Shown here in pieces: positions 1-10,073 of a DNA stretch of 64,000 bases (positions are counted from its first letter, which is position 1; every line of letters starts with the position of its first letter). Below the pieces are notes generated by a model that was given only the letters and a program-made list of their open reading frames with translations, did not search any database and was not told where the DNA came from. This DNA is from Rhodopseudomonas palustris. Its GTDB lineage: Bacteria; Pseudomonadota; Alphaproteobacteria; Rhizobiales; Xanthobacteraceae. The stretch is taken from assembly GCF_007005445.1 (NCBI RefSeq), contig NZ_CP041387.1, positions 1,116,001 through 1,180,000 of the forward strand, written 5' to 3'. The position numbers and the translations under genes were made by a program.

Positions 1-1052
<1,052 letters not shown>

Positions 1053-1114
1053 TTTTATCTGATCTCACTACAGCCCATCGTAGCACGGCTGCCGTTTTTC
1101 GTCATTTCGTCGGG

Positions 1115-1579
1115 TTAATCGTGGTCCGGCTGCTGATAGCTGAACACTTGCGCCATCCTGTCGGGTCCGTAGTTCTGCGCCGTGGTCTTGCCCGGCAGGT
1201 TCGCGATGGTGCCGGTCCAGCCGAGCCGGGCCTCGATGCCGTACTGCAGGGTCGGGATCACCCGATCCGGCCGGTCGAAGGTTCCGGTCATGATCTCGAT
1301 GCTGTCGCAGAAGAGTAGCCGATAGCCCAGCGGGGTGCCGCAATCCTTACAGAAGTCGCGCTCGGCGACCGAGGAGGAGCGGAACGACGCTGGCTTGCCG
1401 CGGGTCCAGGCAAAGCTGTCCTTGGCGACTTCGGCCATCGAGGCGAACGGACCGCCAGTCGCCTTCTGGCACATCCGGCAATGGCACAGCGCGGTGCGCA
1501 GCGGCGGCGCCGACAGCGCGTAGCGGATCGCGCCGCACTGGCAGCCGCCGGAGAGCACCGCTTTGCCGGTCCCGGTCAT
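1115..1579 (-). CDS. GFA-family zinc protein (glutathione-dependent formaldehyde-activating fold)
   Basis: A 154-residue single-domain protein of the GFA/CENP-V fold. Paired cysteines expected for zinc are visible: CQCG near residue 13, CHCRMC near 32 and CKDCG near 78. Family members are annotated as glutathione-dependent formaldehyde-activating or S-hydroxymethylglutathione synthase-like, but most are uncharacterised, so no substrate is claimed. The ATG at 1579 overlaps the mutA stop by four bases (ATGA), giving translational coupling to the mutase small subunit; mutB begins 62 bases downstream. Sitting between the two subunits of one heterodimeric enzyme suggests shared transcription, not necessarily shared function. 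Family call secure, role unknown. Confidence 0.85.
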   Translation of the reverse strand: MTGTGKAVLSGGCQCGAIRYALSAPPLRTALCHCRMCQKATGGPFASMAEVAKDSFAWTRGKPASFRSSSVAERDFCKDCGTPLGYRLLFCDSIEIMTGTFDRPDRVIPTLQYGIEARLGWTGTIANLPGKTTAQNYGPDRMAQVFSYQQPDHD

Positions 1580-3447
1580 GCCGCTTCGATGCCCTTCCAG
1601 GCGTCGCTCAGCGTCGCCAGCGCGTCGCCGCCGGCGAACACGAACTCCTGCACGCCGGCCTCGCGCAAAGCGGCCTCCTGCTCGCCGGGGCGGCCGGCCA
1701 GATAGATCTGCTTCGCGCCAGCAGCGGCCAGGGCCTGGGCGGCCGGAGCCGCATAGGCCGGATAGGCCTTGTCGGACGAGCACAGGCAGGCGAACGCCGC
1801 GCCGGACGCCTTGAAGGCTTCGGCGAGTGCCGCCGGATCAGCGAAGCCTTCGCTGTCGATCGCCTCGATGCCGCCGGTCTCGAAGAAGCTCTTGGCGAAG
1901 GTCGCGCGGGCGGTGAAGTCGGCCGGCGTGCCGAGGTTGGCGAGGAACACCTTGGGCCGCGACGCCTTGGCGGCGAGCACCGCGTCGGACTTGTCGCGCA
2001 GCGCCTCGAACGGCGTGGCAAGACGGATCGGCCCCAGCGCCGCGAAGCTGATCCTGGGCTCGTCGGCCGGTGGCACCGCGGCCGGCTGGACGTCCAGCAC
2101 CTTGGCCTGGGCTTCGTGCAGGTTCGGAAACTCGGAGGCGCCGGTCAGCACGTCGCGGCGCTTGGCGATCGCCTTGTCACGGACACTGCGGGTCGCCGCG
2201 ACCTTCGGCTGGATCAGGCCGGCCCGCAGCGCGGCGAGCGCGCCGCCGGCGAGCTCGATCTCCTGGAACTGGGCCCAGGCGGCGTCGCACAGCTCCTTGG
2301 TCAGCGCTTCGATGCCGCCGGCGCCGGCGGCCGGATCGGCGACCTTGTCGAGGTTGGACTCTTCCAACAGGACGAGCTGGGTGTTGCGGGCGACGCGGCG
2401 CGCGAAGCTGTCCGGCAGGCCGAGCGCCAGCGTGTGCGGCAGCACCTGCACCGAATTGGCACCGCCGAGCGAGGCGGCGAACGTCGCCATCGTGGCGCGC
2501 AGCATGTTCACGTAAGGATCGCGCTGGGTCAGCATTCGCCACGCGGTCTCGGCGGCGACGAACAGCGGCTTGGGCGCGAGGCCGCAGGCCTGTTCGACCT
2601 GCGCCCAGAGCAGCCGCAGCGCGCGGAACTTGGACAGCGTCAGGAACTGATCGGCGTCCGCCGACAGCCGGGCATAGATCATGCCGCGGGCTGCCTCGAG
2701 CGACACGCCGGCGGTCTCCAGCGCCCGCAGATAGGCGACGCTGCAGCCGAGCACATAAGCCAGCTCCTGCGCCTCAGAGCCGCCGGCATCGTGGATGACG
2801 CGGCCGTCCGCAACCAGGAACGGGCCGTTGAAGCCGGCGCCGGCGAGGCCGGTGGCGACTTGGCCGAGGCCCTTGGCGATCTCGCTCCATTCGGTGGCGC
2901 TCGCCCCCGCAACGGCGCGCGCGCCGAGCGGATCGATGCCGAAGCGGATGTCGCAGGCGGCCGGGTCGGTGCCGCGGCTCTTGATCAGGTCGGGGAGGTG
3001 GCGGACCACATCACAGGACTGCGGCGGGAACTGCAGTTCGATCGTGATGCCGGCGTCGAGATGCACGCCCTCCAGCGCTTGCGCGATCGCCTCCTGCGTC
3101 GCCGGCAGACCGAAGCCGCGCGCGCCGACACTGCCTGCGAATACCAGCGTCAGGCCGGTGGCGCCGTTTTCGAGATCCTGCAGAGCCAGCTTGTTGGCTT
3201 CCTTCGGCTCCGGGTGATCGACCCGCTGCATGATCCGCCACGGCGCCGCGGGAGCGCGGCCGGCGATCGGCGCGGCGTCGCGCGCCCGCACATAGATCGG
3301 ATCGATCTGGATGCCGTCGGAGCTCTTGCTGATCAGCTTCTCGAACGGCGCGCCCTTCAGAACGCCGTCGACCAGCTTGCGCCAATCTTCATAGCCGGCC
3401 GGGGCGAAATCGGCGGCGAGCCGCAGCTCTTGATTTGCAGAAGACAT
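1576..3447 (-). CDS. mutA: Methylmalonyl-CoA mutase small subunit
   Basis: A 623-residue non-catalytic partner of the mutase heterodimer. It has the methylmalonyl-CoA mutase barrel fold through the first ~450 residues and a degenerate cobalamin-binding-like domain at the C-terminus (about residues 490-623). That domain lacks the DxHxxG cobalt-ligand motif, as is known for small subunits. The ATG at 3447 (MSSANQELRLAADF) was chosen over an upstream in-frame TTG at 3537, because the extra 30 residues look non-coding. The start lies 158 bases from the end of folK. Followed with a 4-base overlap by the GFA gene and then the large subunit. Confidence 0.93.
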   Translation of the reverse strand: MSSANQELRLAADFAPAGYEDWRKLVDGVLKGAPFEKLISKSSDGIQIDPIYVRARDAAPIAGRAPAAPWRIMQRVDHPEPKEANKLALQDLENGATGLTLVFAGSVGARGFGLPATQEAIAQALEGVHLDAGITIELQFPPQSCDVVRHLPDLIKSRGTDPAACDIRFGIDPLGARAVAGASATEWSEIAKGLGQVATGLAGAGFNGPFLVADGRVIHDAGGSEAQELAYVLGCSVAYLRALETAGVSLEAARGMIYARLSADADQFLTLSKFRALRLLWAQVEQACGLAPKPLFVAAETAWRMLTQRDPYVNMLRATMATFAASLGGANSVQVLPHTLALGLPDSFARRVARNTQLVLLEESNLDKVADPAAGAGGIEALTKELCDAAWAQFQEIELAGGALAALRAGLIQPKVAATRSVRDKAIAKRRDVLTGASEFPNLHEAQAKVLDVQPAAVPPADEPRISFAALGPIRLATPFEALRDKSDAVLAAKASRPKVFLANLGTPADFTARATFAKSFFETGGIEAIDSEGFADPAALAEAFKASGAAFACLCSSDKAYPAYAAPAAQALAAAGAKQIYLAGRPGEQEAALREAGVQEFVFAGGDALATLSDAWKGIEAA

Positions 3448-3605
3448 CGGTGAAATCGAACTCCCAGAATACCGGAACGTGATTTGGCCGGAAAATGCCA
3501 TGTGCGGCCGGCGATGCCAAACAGTTGTTTGAGGCAATAAGGACGAGATCGGCCGCTGCTGCGGTGCGGCAACCGTGTTGCGGGATATTCCTATAAAGCG
3601 GCGGC

Positions 3606-4097
3606 TCAGCCGCGATCTGGCAGCCGCTCGATGCCGGCGGTCGACAGCCCGGCGAGGGCGTCTTTCAGCGAGCGACCGGCGATCATCTGATCCGGCACGA
3701 TGTCGAGCAGCGGCACCAGCACGAAGGCACGCTCGAACAGCCGCGGATGCGGCAGCGTCAGGTCCGGTCGATTGATCACGGCGTCGTCGTAGGCGAGAAG
3801 GTCGAGATCGAGCGTGCGCGGGCCCCAGCGCCGTTCGCTGGCGCGGTCGCGGCCGAAGCGTTTCTCGATCTTATGCAGCACCTGCAGCAACGACAGCGGA
3901 TCCAGACGGCATTCGATCTCGATGCAGGCATTGACGAAGCGGTCCTGCTGCTCGTCGCCCCAAGGCGGCGTCGCGTAGTCCGGGGAGCGCGCGATCAGTT
4001 CGGCCTGGGTCATGCCGCAGATGTTGGCGATCGCCTTGTCGAACGTGGCGCGAACGTCGCCGACATTGCCGCCGAGCGCGATCAGGGCGCGCGGCAT
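3606..4097 (-). CDS. folK: 2-amino-4-hydroxy-6-hydroxymethyldihydropteridine pyrophosphokinase (HPPK)
   Basis: Transfers pyrophosphate from ATP to 6-hydroxymethyl-7,8-dihydropterin in folate synthesis. The 163-residue protein opens with ALGGNVGD, the usual HPPK N-terminus. It carries the signature RWGPRTLDLDLLAYDD near residues 90-105, containing the paired metal-binding aspartates, followed by LPHPRLFERAFVLVPLLDI. Length and motifs are standard. Third gene of folP-folB-folK; the start is one base past the folB stop codon, so translation is likely coupled. Confidence 0.96.
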   Translation of the reverse strand: MPRALIALGGNVGDVRATFDKAIANICGMTQAELIARSPDYATPPWGDEQQDRFVNACIEIECRLDPLSLLQVLHKIEKRFGRDRASERRWGPRTLDLDLLAYDDAVINRPDLTLPHPRLFERAFVLVPLLDIVPDQMIAGRSLKDALAGLSTAGIERLPDRG

Positions 4098-4098
4098 C

Positions 4099-4460
4099 TC
4101 AGCTCCGCCTGCGGGTGATGATCACGCCGACGTCGTCGAAGATCGCCGGGATCGGCGCGTGCGGTTTGTGCACCGTCACTTTCACCGCGGCAATCTTGTC
4201 GAAGCTCGTCAGGATCGCATCGGCCACCGCGCCGGCGGCGCGCTCCAGCAGCCGGTAGTTGGCGTCCTTGAACGCGGCGGTGGTACACGCCACCACATTG
4301 GAATACGACACCGTGTCGGACAGTTTGTCGGTGCGCGAGGATTCGGACAGATCCGCGGTGAGTTCGAGATCGATCACGAAGCGCTGGCCGACTTCGGTCT
4401 CGTGATCCATCACGCCGTGGCGGGCGTGCAGCACGAGGCCGGTAATGAAGATGGTGTCGT

Positions 4461-4464
<4 letters not shown>
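4099..4464 (-). CDS. folB: Dihydroneopterin aldolase
   Basis: A 121-residue enzyme that converts dihydroneopterin to 6-hydroxymethyldihydropterin and glycolaldehyde. The family pattern FITGLVLHARHGVMDHE at the N-terminus includes the GV-x-x-E active-site region, and the VTVHKPHAPIPAIFDDVGV block at the C-terminus holds the conserved catalytic lysine segment. The gene overlaps the end of folP by four bases (ATGA) and precedes folK directly, so its product supplies the FolK substrate. Confidence 0.95.
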
Positions 4465-5318
<854 letters not shown>

Positions 5319-5383
5319 ACGCCAGCGCTTTGCGCGGTCTGCCAAAGCCTGTCAAGCGGCGGTCTGCGCCGGCGCGCCGGACC

Positions 5384-5791
5384 TCAGTAGGTGATTTTCA
5401 ATGGCAGCTTGCGAGCCTGTTCGATCAGTTGACCGACCTCCTTCTCGGAGGGCAGAGAGCGCACCAGTTTGCGCTTGAGATTGGCCTCTTTCATGTTCTG
5501 CGCCAGCCGCGCCGGATTGCGGTGGGTGAACTCGCGCAGCGTCGAGACCCCGGCAGCGCGCAGCAGGTCGGCCTTGGCCTTGCCGAGGCCGGGCACGCGC
5601 ATGCAATCGGCGAGGTTGGCCCATTGCAGCAATTGCTGCTCGGTGAGGCCGGTCTTCGCGGCCAGCGCCTTGCGCCCCTTCACGGTCCGGGCGGCTTCGA
5701 GCAGCGCTTCGGTGGTGCGAATTCCTACCGATTTCAATTTGCTCGCGGCCACCTCGGTGATGCCGTCGAGCTGGGAAATTGGATATGTCAT
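5384..5791 (-). CDS. DUF4332 helix-hairpin-helix protein
   Basis: A 135-residue protein made of helix-hairpin-helix-like repeats, with ITEVAASKLKSVGIRTTEALL near residue 10 and MRVPGLGKAKADLLRAAGV near 64 as the two Gly-x-Gly/Ala hairpins. This matches the DUF4332 family. Such domains resemble DNA-binding HhH elements, but no activity is established. ATG at 5791. It is followed on the same strand by folP, about 65 bases away, and preceded by another small conserved gene, so loose co-transcription is possible. Confidence 0.75.
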   Translation of the reverse strand: MTYPISQLDGITEVAASKLKSVGIRTTEALLEAARTVKGRKALAAKTGLTEQQLLQWANLADCMRVPGLGKAKADLLRAAGVSTLREFTHRNPARLAQNMKEANLKRKLVRSLPSEKEVGQLIEQARKLPLKITY

Positions 5792-5809
5792 GGCACTCGA
5801 TACGAATGT

Positions 5810-6181
5810 TCAGGTGAATTGGCGGAGGCCGGGCGTGCCATCCACGATGGCGGCCATCTGCTCCGCGCCAATCTTGTCGCGGCCGACCTTGAACAGCTCG
5901 CGGGCAATCGTCTTGATGTCGGAGATGCTGAGACCGAGTCCGAGCAGCTTCGTTCCCATCGCCATCACGCCGCTTCCGCCGATCAGACGGCTCAGCCCGC
6001 TGCGCGAGGAGCCCGCCGCTTCGATTGCAGCCTCAGCGCCCGGAATGCTGTCGATCAGGGCCTGGACCGGCTGCTGCGGACCTTCATTGCGGAGAAAGGC
6101 GAGAATGATGCCGATGGTCTTGCCGGCAACAGATTTGTCCAGACCGGCCTTGTCGGCCAGCCTTTCAATCAACTCGTCCAT
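5810..6181 (-). CDS. Small conserved hypothetical protein
   Basis: A 123-residue protein starting MDELIERLADKAGLDKSVAG, predicted mostly helical. Its first half resembles bacterial DUF2267/DUF2780-type helical domains (conserved alternation around IGIILAFLRNEGP). A glycine-rich central stretch (RLIGGSGVMAMGTKLLGLGL) could sit in or on a membrane, though it is not a clear transmembrane helix. I do not recognise a function. The ATG at 6181 is preferred; the frame stays open far upstream but that extension is antisense to the ATPase gene and has non-coding composition. It ends 18 bases before the DUF4332 gene. Confidence 0.6.
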   Translation of the reverse strand: MDELIERLADKAGLDKSVAGKTIGIILAFLRNEGPQQPVQALIDSIPGAEAAIEAAGSSRSGLSRLIGGSGVMAMGTKLLGLGLSISDIKTIARELFKVGRDKIGAEQMAAIVDGTPGLRQFT

Positions 6182-6517
6182 CACGCCCCCGCCACGCCGG
6201 CTCTTAGCACCGGTCCATGTTCTCAAATCATCCTGATCCGCTCTGCCACGAAACACAAGCGACCCCCGTGTTGGTGGCAGTCGTTTCGAATGATTCGTCC
6301 TGCCAGTGTTGCAACATTGCAAAAGTGCGGTCGCGAGATACGCTTTCGCACCGGCGGCAATCCACGCATCCGAGGTTGTTGCCCGCGATAGGATGAATAT
6401 TGCGACAACGTCTCGCCGCGATCGTCGTTGAATGGTTCCATTGTGATAGGCAGGATGCGTGTTGCGCCAGGCGACCGATCGCCGGTGAGATTGTTCTGAA
6501 GCTGAGGAAACGACCAG
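6182..6517. promoter_or_regulatory. Divergent intergenic region
   Basis: A 336-base gap between the minus-strand small protein and the plus-strand ATPase, so it should hold both promoters. It is less GC-rich than its surroundings and contains the imperfect repeat GTTGCAACATTGCAA around 6310-6325. A GAGGAAA ribosome-binding site precedes the ATG at 6518. No gene is visible. Confidence 0.4.
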
Positions 6518-8128
6518 ATGGCGGCGACCGGCATCGTTAGCGGTGATACCGAGGACAAGATTTTTATCGGTAGAGGGGAGCAGCCGGCCTGGTTGACGCT
6601 GGGACTCGCCAATCGCCACGGCCTGGTCACCGGCGCTACCGGCACCGGCAAAACCGTATCGCTGCAGGTGATGGCCGAAGGCTTTGCGCGCGCCGGCGTG
6701 CCGGTGTTCGCCGCCGATATCAAAGGCGACCTGTCGGGCATCGCCGAAGTCGGCGAAGCCAAGGACTTCATTCTGAAGCGCGCCCAGGAGATCGGGCTGA
6801 AATTCCTGCCCGACCAGTTCACCACGGTGTTCTGGGACGTGTTCGGCGAGCAGGGCCATCCGGTGCGCGCCACCGTTTCCGAGATGGGACCGCTGCTGCT
6901 GTCGCGGATGCTCGATCTCAACGACGTGCAGGAGGGGGTGCTCAACGTCGCGTTCCGTGTCGCCGACGACATGGGCCTTCCGCTGATGGACATGAAGGAT
7001 CTGCGCGCGATGCTCGATGCGATCGCGCCGATCGCCCAGAAGGTCGCGGAAAACGGCGACGTCAATGCCGATATCCGCCAGGCCGCGCAGTCGCTTGGCA
7101 ACGTCACCAAGCAGACCGTCGGCACCATCCAGCGTCAGCTTCTGGTCCTGGAAAATCAGGGCGGCGAGAAATTCTTCGGCGAGCCGGCGCTGCAGCTCAA
7201 GGATTTCATCCGCACCGACAGCCAGGGCCGCGGCCTCGTCAATATTCTCGTGGCCGACAAGCTGATGTCCAGCCCGCGGCTGTACGCGACTTTCCTGCTG
7301 TGGATGCTGTCGGAGCTGTTCGAGGAGCTGCCGGAGCTCGGCGATCCCGACAAGCCCAAGCTGGTGTTCTTCTTCGACGAGGCGCATCTCTTGTTCAACG
7401 ACGCGCCGAAGCCGTTGATGGACAAAATTGAACAGGTGGTGCGGCTGATCCGCTCCAAGGGCGTCGGCGTGTACTTCATCACCCAGAACCCGATCGACGT
7501 GCCGGACCGGGTGCTGGCGCAGCTCGGCAACCGGGTGCAGCACGCGCTGCGCGCGTTCACGCCGCGCGACCAGAAGGCGGTGGCGGCGGCGGCCGACACC
7601 TTCCGGCCGAACCCAAAGCTCGATACCGCCAAGGCGATCACCGAGCTCGGCAAGGGCGAAGCGCTGGTGTCGTTCCTCGAAGGCAACGGCACGCCGGCGA
7701 TGGTCGAGCGCGTGCTGGTGCGGCCGCCGGCGGCGCGGATCGGACCGATCACGCCGGAGGAGCGCAAGGCGATCATCGCCGCGAGCCCGGTGCGGGGCAA
7801 ATACGATACCGCGATCGATTCCGAATCCGCCTACGAGATGCTGCGTGCGCGGATCGAAGGCAAATCCGGCGACGCCGACGCGGAGCCGGGTGGTGGCGGC
7901 ATCCTCGGTCAGCTCGGCGGGCTGTTCTCGACCGTGTTCGGCACCAACACGCCGCGCGGCAAGCTCACCACCGGCCAGGTGGTGGCGCGCAACGTCGCCC
8001 GCACCGTCGCCACCACGGTGGTCGGCGGCGTCGCAGCCGAGCTCGGCAAGAAGGTCGGCGGATCGCTCGGCAGTTCGGTCGGACGCTCGATCGTGCGTGG
8101 CACGCTCGGCGGCATGCTGCGGCGGTGA
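6518..8128 (+). CDS. HerA-like ATPase, DUF853 (YjgR) family
   Basis: A 536-residue P-loop ATPase. Walker A is GATGTGKT near residues 39-46, and Walker B is LVFFFDEAHLLF near 283-294. The sensor-like YFITQNPIDVPD block and an arginine-rich LGNRVQHALRAFTPRD stretch are typical of the HerA/FtsK-related DUF853 (YjgR) proteins. A glycine-rich C-terminal tail (about 455-536, with GGGGILGQLGGLFSTVFG and repeated GGxLG segments) is usual for the family. Substrate unknown; DNA translocation is an inference from the fold. Strong RBS and its own promoter region; stands alone. Confidence 0.88.
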   Translation: MAATGIVSGDTEDKIFIGRGEQPAWLTLGLANRHGLVTGATGTGKTVSLQVMAEGFARAGVPVFAADIKGDLSGIAEVGEAKDFILKRAQEIGLKFLPDQFTTVFWDVFGEQGHPVRATVSEMGPLLLSRMLDLNDVQEGVLNVAFRVADDMGLPLMDMKDLRAMLDAIAPIAQKVAENGDVNADIRQAAQSLGNVTKQTVGTIQRQLLVLENQGGEKFFGEPALQLKDFIRTDSQGRGLVNILVADKLMSSPRLYATFLLWMLSELFEELPELGDPDKPKLVFFFDEAHLLFNDAPKPLMDKIEQVVRLIRSKGVGVYFITQNPIDVPDRVLAQLGNRVQHALRAFTPRDQKAVAAAADTFRPNPKLDTAKAITELGKGEALVSFLEGNGTPAMVERVLVRPPAARIGPITPEERKAIIAASPVRGKYDTAIDSESAYEMLRARIEGKSGDADAEPGGGGILGQLGGLFSTVFGTNTPRGKLTTGQVVARNVARTVATTVVGGVAAELGKKVGGSLGSSVGRSIVRGTLGGMLRR

Positions 8129-8161
8129 GGCGTTTGCGGTTTGGACACAGGCGCGTGGCAG

Positions 8162-8293
8162 CATGGTTCGAGACGGCGCTGCGCGCCTCCTCACCATGAG
8201 GCTGTGCGAGATCGCCTTTGTTCGCTCTTTGCGACATGTCGCAGCTTCCTCATCCTGAGGAGCGGCCGTTAGGCCGCGTCTCGAAGGATGAGG
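8162..8293. repeat. Interspersed palindromic repeat, modules A+B
   Basis: Two modules about 40-50 bases each, each able to fold. Module A (about 8162-8208) begins CATGGTTCGAGACGGCGC and ends with CTCACCATGAGG. Module B (8247-8293) runs from TCCTCATCCTGAGGAGC to GTCTCGAAGGATGAGG. Related copies occur at 15471-15582 in the opposite orientation and at 27983-28097, with a fragment near 57224-57250. It lies between two genes and looks like a dispersed REP-type element. Confidence 0.75.
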
Positions 8294-8330
8294 GCCGCGG
8301 CATCGGACACATCTAAAGAAGGAAGACATC

Positions 8331-9737
8331 ATGTCCGCCAGCTCTCACGTTCAAACGGTGCTCGCCCGCGCCGATGCCGATTTCGACGCCGCCTTGCAGC
8401 GGCTGTTCGCGCTGCTGCGGATCAAGTCGATCTCGGCCGATCCGGCGTTCGCGGCGGACTGCAAGGCGGCGGCCGAGCATCTTTGCGCCGACATCGCGTC
8501 GATCGGGTTCACTGCCGAGGTGAGGCCGACCGCGGGGCATCCGGCGATCGTGGCGAGGGCCAAGGGCAACACCGGCAAGCGGCCGCACGCGCTGTTCTAC
8601 GGCCATTACGACGTGCAGCCGGTCGATCCGCTCGAGCTGTGGCACCGTCCGCCGTTCGAGCCGGTGATCGCCGACCATGCCGACGGCCGCAAGATCATCG
8701 TGGCGCGCGGCGCGCAGGACGACAAAGGCCAGCTCTCGACTTTCATCGAAGCCTGCCGCGCCTGGAAGCACGTCACCGGCGACTTGCCGATCGACCTCAC
8801 TATCGTGATCGAGGGCGAGGAGGAGGTCGGCTCGAGGAATTTCGTGCCGTTCCTCGACGCGAACAAGAACGACCTCGCTGCCGACTTCGCGCTGGTCTGC
8901 GACACCGGGATGTGGGACCGGCACACACCGGCGATCACCACCTCGCTGCGTGGCCTCGTCTATGAAGAGGTGAAGATCAAGGCGGCGAACCGCGATCTGC
9001 ATTCCGGCGTCTATGGCGGCGGCGCGCAGAATCCGATCCGGGTGCTGACGCGAATTCTCGGCGGTCTGCACGACGAGCACGGCCGCATCACCATTCCGGG
9101 GTTCTACGACGGCGTGAAGGATCTGCCGCCGGAAATCCTGGCGCAGTGGAAGGGGCTGAACCTGACCGCCGAGAGCTTCCTCGGTCCGATCGGGCTGTCG
9201 ATCCCCGCCGGCGAAGACGATCGTCTGCTGATCGAGCAACTGATCTCGCGGCCGACCTGCGACATCAACGGCATCGTCGGCGGCTACACCGGCGAGGGCT
9301 CGAAGACGGTCATCGCCGCGGAGGCTTCGGCCAAGGTGTCGTTCCGGATCGTCGAGGGGCAGGACCCGAACAAGATCCGCGATGCGTTCCGCGCCTACGT
9401 CACCGCGCGGCTGCCGGGCGACTGCCGCGCCGAATTCCTCGATCACTCCAACGGAGCGGCGATCGCGCTGCCGTGGGACATGAAGCCGCTCACTGCGGCG
9501 AGGTCTGCGCTGACCGAGGAGTGGGGCAAGGATGCGGTGCTGATCGGCTCCGGCGCCTCGATCCCGATCGTCGCCGATTTCAAGCGCACGCTCGGTCTCG
9601 ACTCGGTGCTGATCGGCTTCGGACTGGACGACGACAACATCCATTCGCCGAACGAAAAATACGACCTGACCAGTTTCCAGAAGGGCATTCGCTCCTGGGT
9701 GCGGATTCTCGGCGCGCTGGACGATGCGTCGCGGTGA
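8331..9737 (+). CDS. M20-family metallopeptidase / dipeptidase
   Basis: A 468-residue di-zinc M20 peptidase. Metal and catalytic residues are visible: the YGHYDVQP block near 87-94 (His and catalytic Asp), GAQDDKGQ near 128-135, EGEEEVGS near 164-171 (general-base Glu and metal ligand Glu), and CDTGMWD near 194. The insert from about 205 to 385 is the dimerisation lid domain, including NRDLHSGVYGGGAQNP. Closest in style to the CNDP/DapE-like dipeptidase subgroup. ATG at 8331 with AGGAAG just upstream. No signal peptide, so cytoplasmic. Exact substrate not deducible. Confidence 0.92.
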   Translation: MSASSHVQTVLARADADFDAALQRLFALLRIKSISADPAFAADCKAAAEHLCADIASIGFTAEVRPTAGHPAIVARAKGNTGKRPHALFYGHYDVQPVDPLELWHRPPFEPVIADHADGRKIIVARGAQDDKGQLSTFIEACRAWKHVTGDLPIDLTIVIEGEEEVGSRNFVPFLDANKNDLAADFALVCDTGMWDRHTPAITTSLRGLVYEEVKIKAANRDLHSGVYGGGAQNPIRVLTRILGGLHDEHGRITIPGFYDGVKDLPPEILAQWKGLNLTAESFLGPIGLSIPAGEDDRLLIEQLISRPTCDINGIVGGYTGEGSKTVIAAEASAKVSFRIVEGQDPNKIRDAFRAYVTARLPGDCRAEFLDHSNGAAIALPWDMKPLTAARSALTEEWGKDAVLIGSGASIPIVADFKRTLGLDSVLIGFGLDDDNIHSPNEKYDLTSFQKGIRSWVRILGALDDASR

Positions 9738-10073
9738 AATAGCACCGCGTCATAACGTCACCTCGTTTCGCGCGAGCCTTTCGCAGGTCCGCGCCGACGC
9801 CGTGCAAAATCAGAATCGTTCTAGCTCGTGACGCGAAGCTGTCAGCGGTCGCGTCGCTCCGTGCGAACGCTTGCTCGGTCGAGCTTTTCTGTCATGACCG
9901 GTGCACCGATCAGTCTTCAGTCGTGCAACAGGGCCACAGACGGAACAATAGAGGTCTTCTAAATCGCCCTGGAGGGTTACTGATCGGCGTATACTAATTC
10001 TAAATCGCACTACGTTGCCTCACTATTCCGCATCTCCTACCCCGGCACCGATCATGTGAACTGGGGGCGTCGA
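9738..10073. promoter_or_regulatory. Upstream region of the first TonB-receptor operon
   Basis: A 336-base gap with no gene. The last part is AT-richer, with GTATACTAATTCTAAATCG at about 9989-10007; the TTCTAAA half matches one arm of the alphaproteobacterial Irr (iron control element) motif, but the other arm is poor. As the downstream genes are an iron-uptake type operon, a Fur/Irr-responsive promoter is expected here; the site itself is weakly supported. Confidence 0.3.

Noticed and set aside
5810..8332. 840-codon minus-strand open frame spanning the ATPase gene
   Set aside because: Only the first-transcribed-last 123 codons (5810-6181) look like protein; the rest is antisense to the DUF853 ATPase with His/Arg/Asp-rich composition typical of high-GC shadow frames.
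9989..10007. Irr-type iron control element upstream of the first receptor
   Set aside because: Only one half-site (TTCTAAA) fits; the opposite arm is poor, so it is mentioned only as a weak possibility in the intergenic entry.
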